Assembly: GCF_030362795.1 (NCBI RefSeq)
Contig: NZ_JAUCBM010000013.1
Location: forward strand, 1-64,000
Length of the DNA: 64,000 bases
Source of the DNA: Pseudochrobactrum kiredjianiae
GTDB taxonomy: Bacteria; Pseudomonadota; Alphaproteobacteria; Rhizobiales; Rhizobiaceae
Direction of reading: 5' to 3'
Position 1 is the first letter of the stretch; each line of letters begins with the position of its first letter. The notes under the pieces were generated by a model, which saw only the letters and a program-made list of their open reading frames with translations, was not told where the DNA came from and did no database searches. Shown one piece after another: positions 17,821-26,521 of this stretch. The position numbers were made by a program, and so were the translations under genes.

Positions 17821-19359
17821 ATGAGCCGCGAAAAATTTTATATCACCACCCCGATCTTCTATCCGAATGGCACACCGCATATCGGCCATGCCTATACGTC
17901 GATTGCGACCGATGCTATGGCGCGTTTCCAGCGTCTGGACGGCAAAGATGTGCTGTTCCTGACCGGTACAGACGAGCATGGTCTGAAAATGCAGCAGACC
18001 GCCGAGAAGGAAGGCATTACGCCGCTGGAACTGGCTGACAAAAACTCTGCCGTGTTCCGTGAAATGCTGGCCAAAATCGGCTCAAGCCATGACCAGTTCA
18101 TCCGCACCACGGAAGAGCGTCATTATAAAGCCTGTCAGGATATCTGGGAGCGTATGGTCGCTAACGGCGATATCTATCTCGATAGCTATGCTGGCTGGTA
18201 TTCCGTTCGTCAGGAAGCCTATTTCGATGAAAGCGAAACCACCGTTGGTGAAGATGGTGTGCGTCGTGAGCCAATCGGTTCGCCGGTAGAGTGGCATGAA
18301 GAAGAAAGCTATTTCTTCCGCCTGTCAAAATATCAGGAACCACTGATCGAATATTTCGAAAAGCATCCGCAATTTGTCGGCCCATCTGAGCGCCGCAATG
18401 AAGTGCTGAGCTTTATCAAATCGGGCTTACGCGATCTGTCCGTTTCCCGCACCACCTTTGACTGGGGTGTGCCGGTGCCGGGCAATGACAAGCATGTCAT
18501 GTATGTCTGGGTTGATGCGCTGACCAATTATCTCACCGCTATCGGCTATCCGGATATGGATGCGGAGAAGGCACAGTTCTGGCCAGCATCTGCCCATATT
18601 CTCGGCAAAGACATTGTGCGCTTCCATGCTGTTTACTGGCCTGCATTCCTGATGTCTGCCGGTCTGCCTCTGCCGGAACGTGTTTTCGCGCATGGCTTCC
18701 TGTTTAACCGCGGCGAGAAAATGTCGAAATCGGTCGGCAATGTGATCGATCCGTTTGCGTTTATCGACCGTTATGGTCTGGATCAGGTGCGTTATTTCTT
18801 CCTGCGTGAAGTACCGTTCGGTCAGGATGGCAGCTATAATCACGAAGCGATTGTCAACCGCACCAATGCCGATCTGGCCAATGATCTGGGCAATCTTGCG
18901 CAGCGCTCGCTGTCGATGATCGCTAAGAACTGCGAAGGCAAAGTGCCGGAAAAAGCCAATTTCCATGAGGAAGACACGGCTATTCTGAAGCTGGCTGAAG
19001 AAGCGATTGAAATTGCCCGTAATGCGATGAAGGTTCAGGCTATTCATCAGGCACTTGCTGCAATCTTCAATGTGGTATCGGAAGCCAACCGTTACTTCGC
19101 GGCTCAGGAGCCTTGGGCTCTGCGTAAAACCGATCCGGTTCGCATGGGCACAGTGCTGTATACGACCGCAGAAGTGCTACGTCGCGTTGCGATCATGACA
19201 CAGGCTTATATCCCGACATCTTCAGCCAAGTTGCTGAATATTCTGGGCGTAACGGAAGACAAGCGCAGCTTTGCTGATCTCGGCGATGTGCTGGTCAGTG
19301 GTGCTGAACTGCCTGCACCGGAGCCGATCTTCCCGCGTTATGTGGAAACTGAAGAGTAA
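17821..19359 (+). CDS. metG: Methionyl-tRNA synthetase
   Basis: This 512-residue class I synthetase charges tRNA(Met). The HIGH motif is PHIGHAYTS at residues 18-25, and the KMSKS motif is [10 protein letters not shown] near residue 300. The connective insert lacks the CxxC zinc pairs of the E. coli enzyme ([12 protein letters not shown]), which marks the shorter zinc-free type. The C-terminus has only the anticodon-binding helices, without the extra tRNA-binding domain. The start ATG at 17821 is directly followed by the conserved [16 protein letters not shown] hairpin terminator follows. Confidence 0.95.
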   Translation: MSREKFYITTPIFYPNGTPHIGHAYTSIATDAMARFQRLDGKDVLFLTGTDEHGLKMQQTAEKEGITPLELADKNSAVFREMLAKIGSSHDQFIRTTEERHYKACQDIWERMVANGDIYLDSYAGWYSVRQEAYFDESETTVGEDGVRREPIGSPVEWHEEESYFFRLSKYQEPLIEYFEKHPQFVGPSERRNEVLSFIKSGLRDLSVSRTTFDWGVPVPGNDKHVMYVWVDALTNYLTAIGYPDMDAEKAQFWPASAHILGKDIVRFHAVYWPAFLMSAGLPLPERVFAHGFLFNRGEKMSKSVGNVIDPFAFIDRYGLDQVRYFFLREVPFGQDGSYNHEAIVNRTNADLANDLGNLAQRSLSMIAKNCEGKVPEKANFHEEDTAILKLAEEAIEIARNAMKVQAIHQALAAIFNVVSEANRYFAAQEPWALRKTDPVRMGTVLYTTAEVLRRVAIMTQAYIPTSSAKLLNILGVTEDKRSFADLGDVLVSGAELPAPEPIFPRYVETEE

Positions 19360-19371
19360 CATCTTATATAA

Positions 19372-19397
19372 GATACGGGCGAATTATCGCCCGTATC
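19372..19397 (+). terminator. Hairpin terminator after metG
   Basis: An 11-bp perfect stem GATACGGGCGA/TCGCCCGTATC with an ATTA loop lies 12 bases after the stop codon. The T tract after it is weak. Confidence 0.7.
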
Positions 19398-19412
19398 CAT
19401 TTCCCGTGTAGA

Positions 19413-19508
19413 GCATTTCTATACGTTCCTATCAGAACGGAAATGCGCTATGCCTTTATTTTACGCGCATCTTATCCGAAAACCGCGAACACTTTTCGGG
19501 ATGCGCTT
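19413..19508 (+). repeat. Mosaic palindromic intergenic repeat between metG and tatD
   Basis: Two palindromic blocks are joined. The first (19413-19446) pairs GCATTT with AAATGC and GTTC with GAAC. The second (19455-19508, ACGCGCATC…CCGAAAACCG…CACTTTTCGGGATGCGCT) is nearly identical to the reverse complement of 44206-44262. This looks like the RIME-type mosaic elements of Rhizobiales. It is non-coding, which argues against longer tatD starts that read through it. Confidence 0.75.
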
Positions 19509-19532
19509 ATGAGCACGAGCAGGACTTTTATT

Positions 19533-20309
19533 ATGCTTGTAGACAGCCATTGCCATCTCGATTTCGCTGATTTTGCTGAAGAACGTGACGCGATTATTCA
19601 ACGCGCACTTGATGCCGGTGTTGAAAAGATGATCACCATCTGCACCCGCGTGAAAAAATTCGATCAAATCCTAGCAGTCGCGGAAAGCTACGATCAGGTC
19701 TATTGCTCGGTCGGCACCCATCCGAATAATGCGCATGAAGAACTGGACGTTACCGCGGATGATCTGGTGCGTCTGGCGCAGCATCCAAAAGTTGTGGCGA
19801 TCGGTGAGGCTGGCTTAGATTACCACTATGATTATTCAACGCCGGAAGCGCAGCGTCAGGGTTTGCTGACCCATATTGAGGCATCGCGCCGTACACAATT
19901 GCCGCTTGTGATCCATGCCCGCAGCGCGGACGAAGATATGGCAGCATTGCTGCGTGAAGAAACCGCCAAAGGCGCGTTTCCGTTTATTCTGCATTGCTTC
20001 TCATCGGGTATTGAGTTGGCACGTACCGGTGTAGAACTAGGCGGCTATGTGTCTTTCTCTGGTATCATCACTTTCAAGAACTCTGCTGAAATTCGTGAAA
20101 CCGCAAAAATTGTACCGCATGATCGCCTGTTGGTAGAGACGGATGCACCTTATCTGGCACCGATGCCGCATCGCGGTAAGCGCAACGAACCGTCATTTGT
20201 GGCACATACTGCTGCTGTTCTGGCAGATGTGATTGGTATGAGTGATGCGGATATCCGCCGGATTACCGGAGAGAATGTGCTTCGCCTCTTCACCAAAATA
20301 TCGCGCTGA
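19533..20309 (+). CDS. tatD: TatD-family metal-dependent hydrolase
   Basis: This 258-residue TIM-barrel DNase/hydrolase has the HxH metal motif in VDSHCHLDFADF at residues 4-6 of the motif and later ligands in GEAGLDYHYD, VIHARSAD, ILHCFSSG and ETDAPYLAP. TatD homologues degrade DNA or act on D-aminoacyl-tRNA. The ATG at 19533 is chosen for family length and an AGCAGGA upstream; an earlier ATG at 19443 would translate part of a repeat element. It forms part of the conserved metG-tatD-metallo-hydrolase order. Confidence 0.9.
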   Translation: MLVDSHCHLDFADFAEERDAIIQRALDAGVEKMITICTRVKKFDQILAVAESYDQVYCSVGTHPNNAHEELDVTADDLVRLAQHPKVVAIGEAGLDYHYDYSTPEAQRQGLLTHIEASRRTQLPLVIHARSADEDMAALLREETAKGAFPFILHCFSSGIELARTGVELGGYVSFSGIITFKNSAEIRETAKIVPHDRLLVETDAPYLAPMPHRGKRNEPSFVAHTAAVLADVIGMSDADIRRITGENVLRLFTKISR

Positions 20310-20392
20310 TAGAGCTTATTCAAACTATCAGAAAAACATTTCAACCTTTTGATATTTAAATATTAAAAGGCATATAAAAGCGGAATTGACAA

Positions 20393-21211
20393 ATGTCGGA
20401 CTTCTATCGCTTTACAGTTCTTGGTTGCGGCTCATCTCCGGGTGTGCCGCGTCCGAACGGCGATTGGGGGAAATGTAATCCGCTCAACCCAAAGAACCGC
20501 CGCCGTCGCGCATCGCTGATGGTGGAGCGTGTCAGCAGCACCGGCACAACACGTGTTGTGATTGATACGGGGCCGGATTTCCGCTCGCAGATTATTGACG
20601 GCCTTGAAGGCAAACCCGACAATCATATTGATGCGGTTATCTATACCCATCCGCATGCCGATCATATTCACGGGATTGATGATCTGCGCAGCTTCATGCT
20701 GGATAACAAAAAGCTGATGCCGATCTATGCTAACCGCTTTACGCTTAACCGGCTTTATGAGGCTTTTGGCTATTGTTTTGCGACGCCTTACGGTTCGAGC
20801 TATCCGCCAATCCTGAGAGCGCATGAAATCAGTAATACAGAGGATTTCATCATTGACGGGCCAGGTGGTGCGATCCGCTTTCAGGCAATGCCGTTGGTGC
20901 ATGGCGATATTACCAGTCTTGGTTTTCGTATCGGCAATGTTGCATATTGCTCTGATGTGAATGCTTTCCCGCCGGAAACTGCTTCCTCATTGGAAAATCT
21001 GGATGTTTTACTGATCGACGCTCTGCAATATAAAACACATCCGAGCCATTTCAGCCTTGATGAGGCACTGGAATGGATTGCACGTCTGAAGCCGCGCCAC
21101 GCTATTCTCACCCATATGCATGTGCCGCTGGATTATGATACCGTACGCGCAGCCTTGCCTGTAAATATCGAGCCTGCCTATGATGGTTTGGCGTTTGAGA
21201 TAAAGGCGTAA
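20393..21211 (+). CDS. Metallo-beta-lactamase-fold hydrolase (PhnP/COG1235-like)
   Basis: This 272-residue protein has the zinc motif HPHADHIHG (HxHxDH) near residue 85, further histidines in PLVHGD and the Asp in YCSDV, and a final histidine in ILTHMHVPLD. The N-terminus VLGCGSSPGVPRPNGDWG is typical of the PhnP-like phosphodiesterase branch, whose members cleave cyclic phosphate esters. Its natural substrate is unknown. It lies 83 bases behind tatD and is probably cotranscribed with it. Confidence 0.88.
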   Translation: MSDFYRFTVLGCGSSPGVPRPNGDWGKCNPLNPKNRRRRASLMVERVSSTGTTRVVIDTGPDFRSQIIDGLEGKPDNHIDAVIYTHPHADHIHGIDDLRSFMLDNKKLMPIYANRFTLNRLYEAFGYCFATPYGSSYPPILRAHEISNTEDFIIDGPGGAIRFQAMPLVHGDITSLGFRIGNVAYCSDVNAFPPETASSLENLDVLLIDALQYKTHPSHFSLDEALEWIARLKPRHAILTHMHVPLDYDTVRAALPVNIEPAYDGLAFEIKA

Positions 21212-21225
21212 ACTTCCGGCAGAGG

Positions 21226-22351
21226 CTATCTTGGTAAACTAAGCGCAACTTTTTGTGGAGTTGTGATTTTACGCACTAATCGGGTTAGCGGCATTTCTAT
21301 CAGCTTGTAGATGATGACGCCGGTGATTGCAGAGCCGATAAATGCAACTGCAAAATAGAATGTTCCGTACAGCGGTGCAACCGGTACAAGTTTGCGAATA
21401 ACTGCCAGAAAAAGAATATGGCTCAGGTAAATACTGTAGGAGGCCTCTCCAAGCAGAACACCAATACGGCCAATGATTGTGGCTGGTTTGAAGCGACACA
21501 ATAAGGCCATTACGACACAGAAAAACGGTAATACATATTCAAGTGGTTGCAGATAAAGCGGCCAGCTTGCTTTATCTGTTGACCAGTTAAATGTGATCGC
21601 ACAAAGAACGGCTATAAACATCCAGAGCAAGCTGACATTGGCTGTCTGAAACAATGCAAACTTTCTGTAAAGAACACCCAACCAGACCCCCGCAACGAAT
21701 AAGAGCAAGAGCGGATTAGCGTAGAAGCTGAAAAGTGTCCTCGGCTCATTAATTTCCGAGGATGGTAAGGTACTCATTCCCCAAATGACCAGAGCCAGCA
21801 TTACAGTCGTAAAACCGCTCAAAGCTGCTCGTTTTGGAAATGCGAGAAAAATAGCAAAAATCAGATAGAAAAACATCTCATAATTGAGCGTCCAGCCAGG
21901 CCCTAAAACTGGCTGTGTAATGACACCTGATGAAGGATCGATCGGTACTATAAAATACATGGATTTCAGCAGATATAAGACGGATATTTCTTTACTTGCA
22001 GTGGCAATGAATAAGCCGGCGGCAATGAAGGTCATTGACCCAATAAAGGGGTACAATGCGGATGACCCGATTGACCATAAACCGCAGAGATTCACCAGTT
22101 TCACCAAATTTTTTATCATTGGTCAGCACCATCACAAAACCGCTAATGACGAAGAATGTCATGACGCCGATGCCGCCGAGCTTCCACGCCATAGCATGAT
22201 AAGGCTGAGGAATATTATAAAAAGTTAAAATATGAATAAGGCTGTGATCCGCAACAACAAACAGAGCCGCTACAGCACGTAATATCTGTATTGAATAAAT
22301 TGTATTTGCTTGATTTTCATTGCTGGACACTAAAATACACCTGAAATTCAT
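21226..22351 (-). pseudogene. Acyltransferase 3 family membrane protein, frameshifted
   Basis: Two frames on the minus strand together make one Acyl_transf_3 protein of about 370 residues. The N-terminal part (22351 to about 22036) contains SIQILRAVAALFVVADHSLIH, with the catalytic histidine region, and ends …NRVIRIVPLYW. The C-terminal part resumes as MTFIAAGLFIATASK…, exactly where the family continues, and supplies the remaining transmembrane helices to the end at 21226. A single extra base near 22036 (GTCAATG instead of GTCATG) joins them. Such proteins O-acylate surface polysaccharides. The gene is broken unless the base is a sequencing error. Confidence 0.82.
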
Positions 22352-22509
22352 AGTTTAAATCTTTATGGTGTATTCATGTCGTGTTTTAAAATCTAAATAA
22401 TTGATAGGTTTGATGATTAATATTGATGAAGGACTATCGTAGGGTTATGTAAAAATACCCTTATCTAAGAGGTTCCGCTTATATGGGGAATCCGATAAAA
22501 TATTTTCCT

Positions 22510-22555
22510 ACAGCATAATTCCTAAAACTTGAATTAGCTTAAGGAATTATGCTGT
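22510..22555. repeat. Palindrome with 14-bp perfect arms
   Basis: ACAGCATAATTCCT (22510-22523) pairs perfectly with AGGAATTATGCTGT (22542-22555). It lies between the acyltransferase and histone-deacetylase-like genes. A degenerate relative is present at 50558-50592 (TTTAAGG then AACATGCTGT). Probably a dispersed Brucellaceae-type palindromic repeat. Confidence 0.7.
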
Positions 22556-22628
22556 AAATATAAAGAGTTGGAGCGAACTTTGTGCGCCTAAGAGAACGCA
22601 CGGCGCTCTATGAGGAGGAAACTGATTT

Positions 22629-23648
22629 ATGAAATTTACTTTTGCTGAGCCTCAGCGCGCACATAATCCGGCTATGTTTCTCTCGGCTGGTGCCCGCAAA
22701 GCGAACCCTGAAGTCCCTGAGCGCATACAGCGGCTTCTGGCTGGCGCGAGCGATGCCGGACTATCCATGATTGCAGCGCGGGATCATGGCCTGGCAGATG
22801 TCAGCGCAGTGCATACACCTGAATATTTGGAGTTCCTGCAAACAATCTACGGCCAATGGCAGACCATCAATGGTGCCTCGGATGAGGTGATCCCGAATAT
22901 CCATCCGAACCGACGCGATTTTTCCTATCCGACATCACCGGTTGGCCGAGCTGGTTATCATATGGCTGATACGGCTTGTCCGATTGCTGCCGATACGTGG
23001 AATTCTGCCTATTGGAGTGCGCAGACGGCGATTGAAGCCGCAAAGCTGGTACAACATGGCGAGCCTGCGGCCTATGCGCTATGCCGCCCGCCCGGACACC
23101 ACGCCTATGCTGATATGGCAGGAGGCTTCTGTTTTCTGAACAACTCCGCAATTGCCGCGCAAGTTCTACGTGAAAGCCACGACCGCGTGGTTATTCTGGA
23201 TGTCGATCTGCATCACGGCAACGGCACACAGGGTATTTTCTATCACCGTTCCGATGTGATGACGGTTTCCATTCATGTTGATCCGTCCGTGTTCTACCCG
23301 TTCTTCTGGGGATATGCTTCTGAGCGCGGCGAGGGCGCGGGCCTTGGCTATAACTATAATCTGCCTTTGGCACGCGGTTCAGGCAATCAGGAGTTTCTTG
23401 CTGCACTCGATGTGGCGCTGGATCGTATTCGCGCTTACCGTCCCGGTGCTTTGGTGGTAGCGCTCGGGCTTGATGCTTCCGAGCATGATCCGTTTGGCGG
23501 CTTTACAGTCAATGAACAAGGCTTCACCAGCATTGCCCAAAAATGCGCCAGCCTGAAACTGCCGAGTGTGATTGTGCAGGAAGGCGGGTATATCTGTAAT
23601 CAGCTCGGCGGAAATCTTACGCATTTTCTGCGCGGATTTGGCGGCTGA
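22629..23648 (+). CDS. Histone deacetylase family protein (acetylpolyamine amidohydrolase-like)
   Basis: This 339-residue protein is a zinc deacetylase of the arginase/HDAC fold. The general-base histidine pair is in CRPPGHHAY (His157-158), zinc ligands are in DVDLHHGNGT (Asp193, His195), and the third is in ALGLDASEHDP. Bacterial members remove acetyl groups from polyamines or other small amines rather than histones. GAGGAGGAAAC stands just before the ATG. It lies after a palindromic repeat and is followed by its own terminator, so it is monocistronic. Confidence 0.9.
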   Translation: MKFTFAEPQRAHNPAMFLSAGARKANPEVPERIQRLLAGASDAGLSMIAARDHGLADVSAVHTPEYLEFLQTIYGQWQTINGASDEVIPNIHPNRRDFSYPTSPVGRAGYHMADTACPIAADTWNSAYWSAQTAIEAAKLVQHGEPAAYALCRPPGHHAYADMAGGFCFLNNSAIAAQVLRESHDRVVILDVDLHHGNGTQGIFYHRSDVMTVSIHVDPSVFYPFFWGYASERGEGAGLGYNYNLPLARGSGNQEFLAALDVALDRIRAYRPGALVVALGLDASEHDPFGGFTVNEQGFTSIAQKCASLKLPSVIVQEGGYICNQLGGNLTHFLRGFGG

Positions 23649-23664
23649 ATGCTATTATAATTGT

Positions 23665-23697
23665 TATAAACGGGTGATTATATGTCGCCCGTTTATA
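23665..23697 (+). terminator. Hairpin terminator after the deacetylase gene
   Basis: A stem TATAAACGGG/CCCGTTTATA, extended inward by GTGA/TCGC pairs, lies 17 bases after the stop codon, then TAATGTTTTCATTCTCTT. Confidence 0.7.
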
Positions 23698-23917
23698 TAA
23701 TGTTTTCATTCTCTTATAATAACAATAAAAACTAGTAATTGAATATTGCTGTTCTGGTCAAAATGCGTTTATGTATATTGAAGTGCTTTTTATAAATTCG
23801 TTCTCTGAACTTATTCTGATTTTTAAATTTGCATTTTCACTGCTTTTCTTTCTCATAGTTTTACATTGCAATCAGGAATAATCCGGCATTCAATCGTCCT
23901 TACAAAGGGAATATCTG

Positions 23918-25669
23918 ATGTGTTTAGCCTGTAATCCCGCAGTAACCGCCATTCTTAAAAATGCAGCTTCAAGGCGTAATTTTCTGAAATATATGGGCGT
24001 GGCAGCAACATCGGTTTTTGCTGCACCACTTCTGACCAGAGGTTCTGCGCTGGCTGCTTCACCGACTGAAGGCCCCGCCGATATCATTTTTAAAGGCGGT
24101 ACAATTCTCACCGTCAATAAGGATAATGCCCGTGCAGAGGCAGTCGCCATTCGCGGCGATACGATTATCGGTGTCGGCAAGGCGGATGATATGCAGGCGC
24201 TGAGTGGCGCCCAAACGCGGATAATTGACCTTCAGGGGCGCACACTGACGCCAGGTTTGATTGATCCGCATATGCATTCAACATTTGTGGTGCTGGATGA
24301 CTGGATTGATGTCAGCCCGATGGCAACACCGAGTTTTGCAGAGGTTTGGACGCAGTTGCGGCAGGGAGCAGCAAAAGCCAAGGCGGGAGATTGGATTCGT
24401 GCAAAGAATTTTGATCCGAGTATTACGCTGGAGGCACGGCCGCCGACTTTGGCAGAACTGGATGCTCTGGCGCCCAATAATCCGTTTTTCATGATCGAGA
24501 GTAATGGTCATATTGCCTATGCGAATAGTTTTGCAATGAAACTATCCGGCGTTACAGAAGCAATAAAAGACCCGTCAGGCGCACGATTTGTGCGCGATGC
24601 CAATGGTAAGCTGAGTGGCAGGCTGGAAGAAAGCGCGGCGCAAGAGCCGTTTATTGAAAAAATGCCACAGCCTACAGCGCAGGAAATTCAGAGGCGTATC
24701 CGCAACTTGTTCAATCATGCCGCATCCGTTGGCTGCACCAGTTTGCATGATTGCAGCATCGGCATGTTGTCCGGCACGAATGACATTGCTCTGCTTGATG
24801 CGGTGATGGCTGACAATCCACCGGTGCGCTATCGAGGCATGCTGATTTCCACATTGATGGATGAGTGGGACAAACTCGGCATCAAACCCGGCCATGGCAA
24901 TGATCTGTTCCGTATCGATGGTATCAAGGCTTGGGCGGATGGCTCCAATCAGGCGGAAACCGGCTATCAGCGCGAGAATTATCTCGGCAAAAATACACGC
25001 GGCACACTCAATTACAGTCTGGAACAAATAACTGAAGTGATCCGTCGGGCGCATAACGGCGGCTGGCAGGTTGGCGTGCATGCGAATGGCGATGCGGCGA
25101 TTGATACGGTGATTGAAGCCTATCAGACCGTGTTGCAGGGTACGGGTACCAATGATCTGCGACACCGGATTGAGCATTGCAGTGTGTTCCATCCGGAGCA
25201 GATGGAGAAAATGGTGCGGCTGGGTCTGTCACCATCCTTTTTGATTGGCCATGTGCGGTGGTGGGGCAAAGCATTCCGGGATCGTATTTTAGGGCCGGAG
25301 CGGGCAAAATATTATGATCCTTGCGCTTCTGCTTTGGCGGCAGGGCTGCGGATTTCTCTGCACTCCGACTGGAGTGTGACACCGATTGAACCATTGCGGT
25401 ATATGCAGGATGCCGTGAGGCGTATCATGCATGAAGGCGGCGGCATTTTTTATTCCGATGAATGTATTTCAGCAGATGCAGCTTTGCGCGCTGTAACGAT
25501 TGATGCCGCATGGCATTGCCATATGGATGATAAGGTCGGCAGTGTTGAAGTCGGGAAATATGCGGATTTCGCTATTCTGGAACAAGACCCGACCAGCGGT
25601 GTTCAAGATATTGGTAAGATCAAAGTGAGTGAAACATGGATGGCTGGTGAGCAGCGCTATTCAGCCTGA
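23918..25669 (+). CDS. Tat-exported amidohydrolase (YtcJ-like, Amidohydro_3)
   Basis: This 583-residue metal-dependent hydrolase begins with MCLACNPA and a twin-arginine signal (ASRRNFLKYMGVAATSVFAAPLL, cleavage near ALA-ASP), so it should be exported folded. The metal motif is LIDPHMHSTF near residue 120; VHANGDAAIDTV and SLHSDWSVTPIEP supply later ligands. The family hydrolyses amide or cyclic amide bonds, and the substrate is unknown. AAAGGGAA precedes the ATG. The gene ends 67 bases before soxR, but the soxR promoter region lies between them. Confidence 0.88.
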   Translation: MCLACNPAVTAILKNAASRRNFLKYMGVAATSVFAAPLLTRGSALAASPTEGPADIIFKGGTILTVNKDNARAEAVAIRGDTIIGVGKADDMQALSGAQTRIIDLQGRTLTPGLIDPHMHSTFVVLDDWIDVSPMATPSFAEVWTQLRQGAAKAKAGDWIRAKNFDPSITLEARPPTLAELDALAPNNPFFMIESNGHIAYANSFAMKLSGVTEAIKDPSGARFVRDANGKLSGRLEESAAQEPFIEKMPQPTAQEIQRRIRNLFNHAASVGCTSLHDCSIGMLSGTNDIALLDAVMADNPPVRYRGMLISTLMDEWDKLGIKPGHGNDLFRIDGIKAWADGSNQAETGYQRENYLGKNTRGTLNYSLEQITEVIRRAHNGGWQVGVHANGDAAIDTVIEAYQTVLQGTGTNDLRHRIEHCSVFHPEQMEKMVRLGLSPSFLIGHVRWWGKAFRDRILGPERAKYYDPCASALAAGLRISLHSDWSVTPIEPLRYMQDAVRRIMHEGGGIFYSDECISADAALRAVTIDAAWHCHMDDKVGSVEVGKYADFAILEQDPTSGVQDIGKIKVSETWMAGEQRYSA

Positions 25670-25716
25670 TATTTTCGCGAGTATCTGTTTTTGTCAAATA
25701 TTTTGATATAGTCATA

Positions 25717-25734
25717 CCTCAGCTATAATTGAGG
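25717..25734 (+). promoter_or_regulatory. SoxR box overlapping the soxR promoter
   Basis: CCTCAGCTATAATTGAGG matches the 18-bp SoxR operator layout (CCTCA-N8-TGAGG) and lies in a longer perfect palindrome (CATACCTCA at 25713, TGAGGTATG to 25738). A TATAAT sits in its centre at 25724-25729, seven bases before the soxR ATG. SoxR binding would cover this -10, which suggests autorepression, and the transcript may be leaderless. Confidence 0.85.
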
Positions 25735-25735
25735 T

Positions 25736-26200
25736 ATGACTATGAATTCCGGCAAACTTAAAGATACGCTGACGGTGGGGGATGTTGCCCGCCGCAGCGG
25801 TATTCCGGTTTCCACAATCCATTTTTATGAAGCTAAAGAACTGATCGCGGGTTGGCGTACAGCCGGTAATCAGCGGCGTTATCATCGGGCAGTGCTGCGT
25901 CGTATTGCAATTATACGGATTGCGCAGCGGGCAGGGATATCGCTCGCTATTATTCATGATGCGCTGAGGGACTTGCCGCACGACCATGTGCCGACCGCAC
26001 GTGACTGGCGGCAATTTACCAATACATGGAAAGATATGCTGGAAGAGCGCATTATCAGCCTGATGCAGCTGAGGGATCAGATATCCACTTGCATCGGTTG
26101 TGGCTGTCTTTCACTGGCGGATTGTCCTTTGCGTAATCCTGATGACCGGCTGGGACAGGAAGGAGCAGGACCGCAACGTTTAGTGCCTAAGAAACTCTGA
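25736..26200 (+). CDS. soxR: Redox-sensitive transcriptional activator SoxR
   Basis: This 154-residue MerR-family regulator has a winged HTH at the N-terminus (LTVGDVARRSGIPVSTIHFYEAKELI), a dimerisation helix, and the [2Fe-2S] cluster ligands in CIGCGCLSLADC (Cys119, 122, 124, 130). Both spacing and numbering equal those of E. coli SoxR, which supports the ATG at 25736. Oxidation of the cluster by redox-cycling compounds activates target promoters by untwisting a long spacer. A SoxR box overlaps its own start, and a second lies in the promoter just downstream. No soxS is present, as expected outside enterics. Confidence 0.95.
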   Translation: MTMNSGKLKDTLTVGDVARRSGIPVSTIHFYEAKELIAGWRTAGNQRRYHRAVLRRIAIIRIAQRAGISLAIIHDALRDLPHDHVPTARDWRQFTNTWKDMLEERIISLMQLRDQISTCIGCGCLSLADCPLRNPDDRLGQEGAGPQRLVPKKL

Positions 26201-26231
26201 ATTGACGAAGAAAGGTTTTTATAATTATTGC

Positions 26232-26262
26232 TTGACCTCAGCTTTGGTTGAGGTTCTATAAG
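26232..26262 (+). promoter_or_regulatory. SoxR-type promoter with 19-bp spacer and SoxR box
   Basis: A -35 TTGACC (26232-26237) and -10 TATAAG (26257-26262) are separated by exactly 19 bp, the over-long spacing of MerR/SoxR-activated promoters. The SoxR box CCTCAGCTTTGGTTGAGG (26236-26253) lies between them. It drives the micro-ORF at 26413 and the DoxX gene, with a start of transcription near 26269. Confidence 0.9.
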
Positions 26263-26324
26263 CATGTCGGTGATTGTGACAACCTGTCAAATAGGTGGTT
26301 GTCGCAGGCATTCTTTTTGAAGTG

Positions 26325-26368
26325 TCACATGATTTTACGCACGGGTAAAAACCGGTGAATTCATGTGA
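26325..26368 (+). other. Leader hairpin in the SoxR-controlled transcript
   Basis: TCACATGA (26325-26332) pairs with TCATGTGA (26361-26368); an inner stem ACGGGT…ACCGGT region adds to it. It lies in the roughly 140-base leader before the micro-ORF. No known riboswitch class is recognised. Confidence 0.45.
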
Positions 26369-26412
26369 TCGCGAAGGGATCTTGGCGTTTTAAACGCTTT
26401 TGGAGAGCCGAC

Positions 26413-26517
26413 ATGAATAAATATGGAACCGATATAAAACCGGCTGCTGCTGCCGCTCAATCTACTGCACATTTCAACATCATAAAAACTATGCGCCTCA
26501 CAGGCCATACAGGGTGA
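26413..26517 (+). CDS. Micro-ORF of 34 codons upstream of DoxX
   Basis: The ATG follows TTTTGGAGAGCCGAC, a strong Shine-Dalgarno at good spacing. It encodes 34 residues beginning MNKYGTDIKPAAAAAQ and ending RLTGHTG, then two stop codons in tandem (TGATGA). It lies in the SoxR-controlled transcript and ends 4 bases before the DoxX start, so translation is probably coupled. The peptide is slightly basic, has no membrane segment, and I recognise no family. It may be a small protein or only a leader that loads ribosomes onto doxX. Confidence 0.6.
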   Translation: MNKYGTDIKPAAAAAQSTAHFNIIKTMRLTGHTG

Positions 26518-26521
26518 TGAA

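Noticed and set aside
18427-19047. A 206-codon minus-strand frame inside metG
   Set aside because: metG is complete with HIGH and KMSKS; the antisense frame has no motif.
19443-19532. N-terminal extension of tatD
   Set aside because: The extra 30 codons translate a palindromic repeat, and the family begins at VDSHCHLD.
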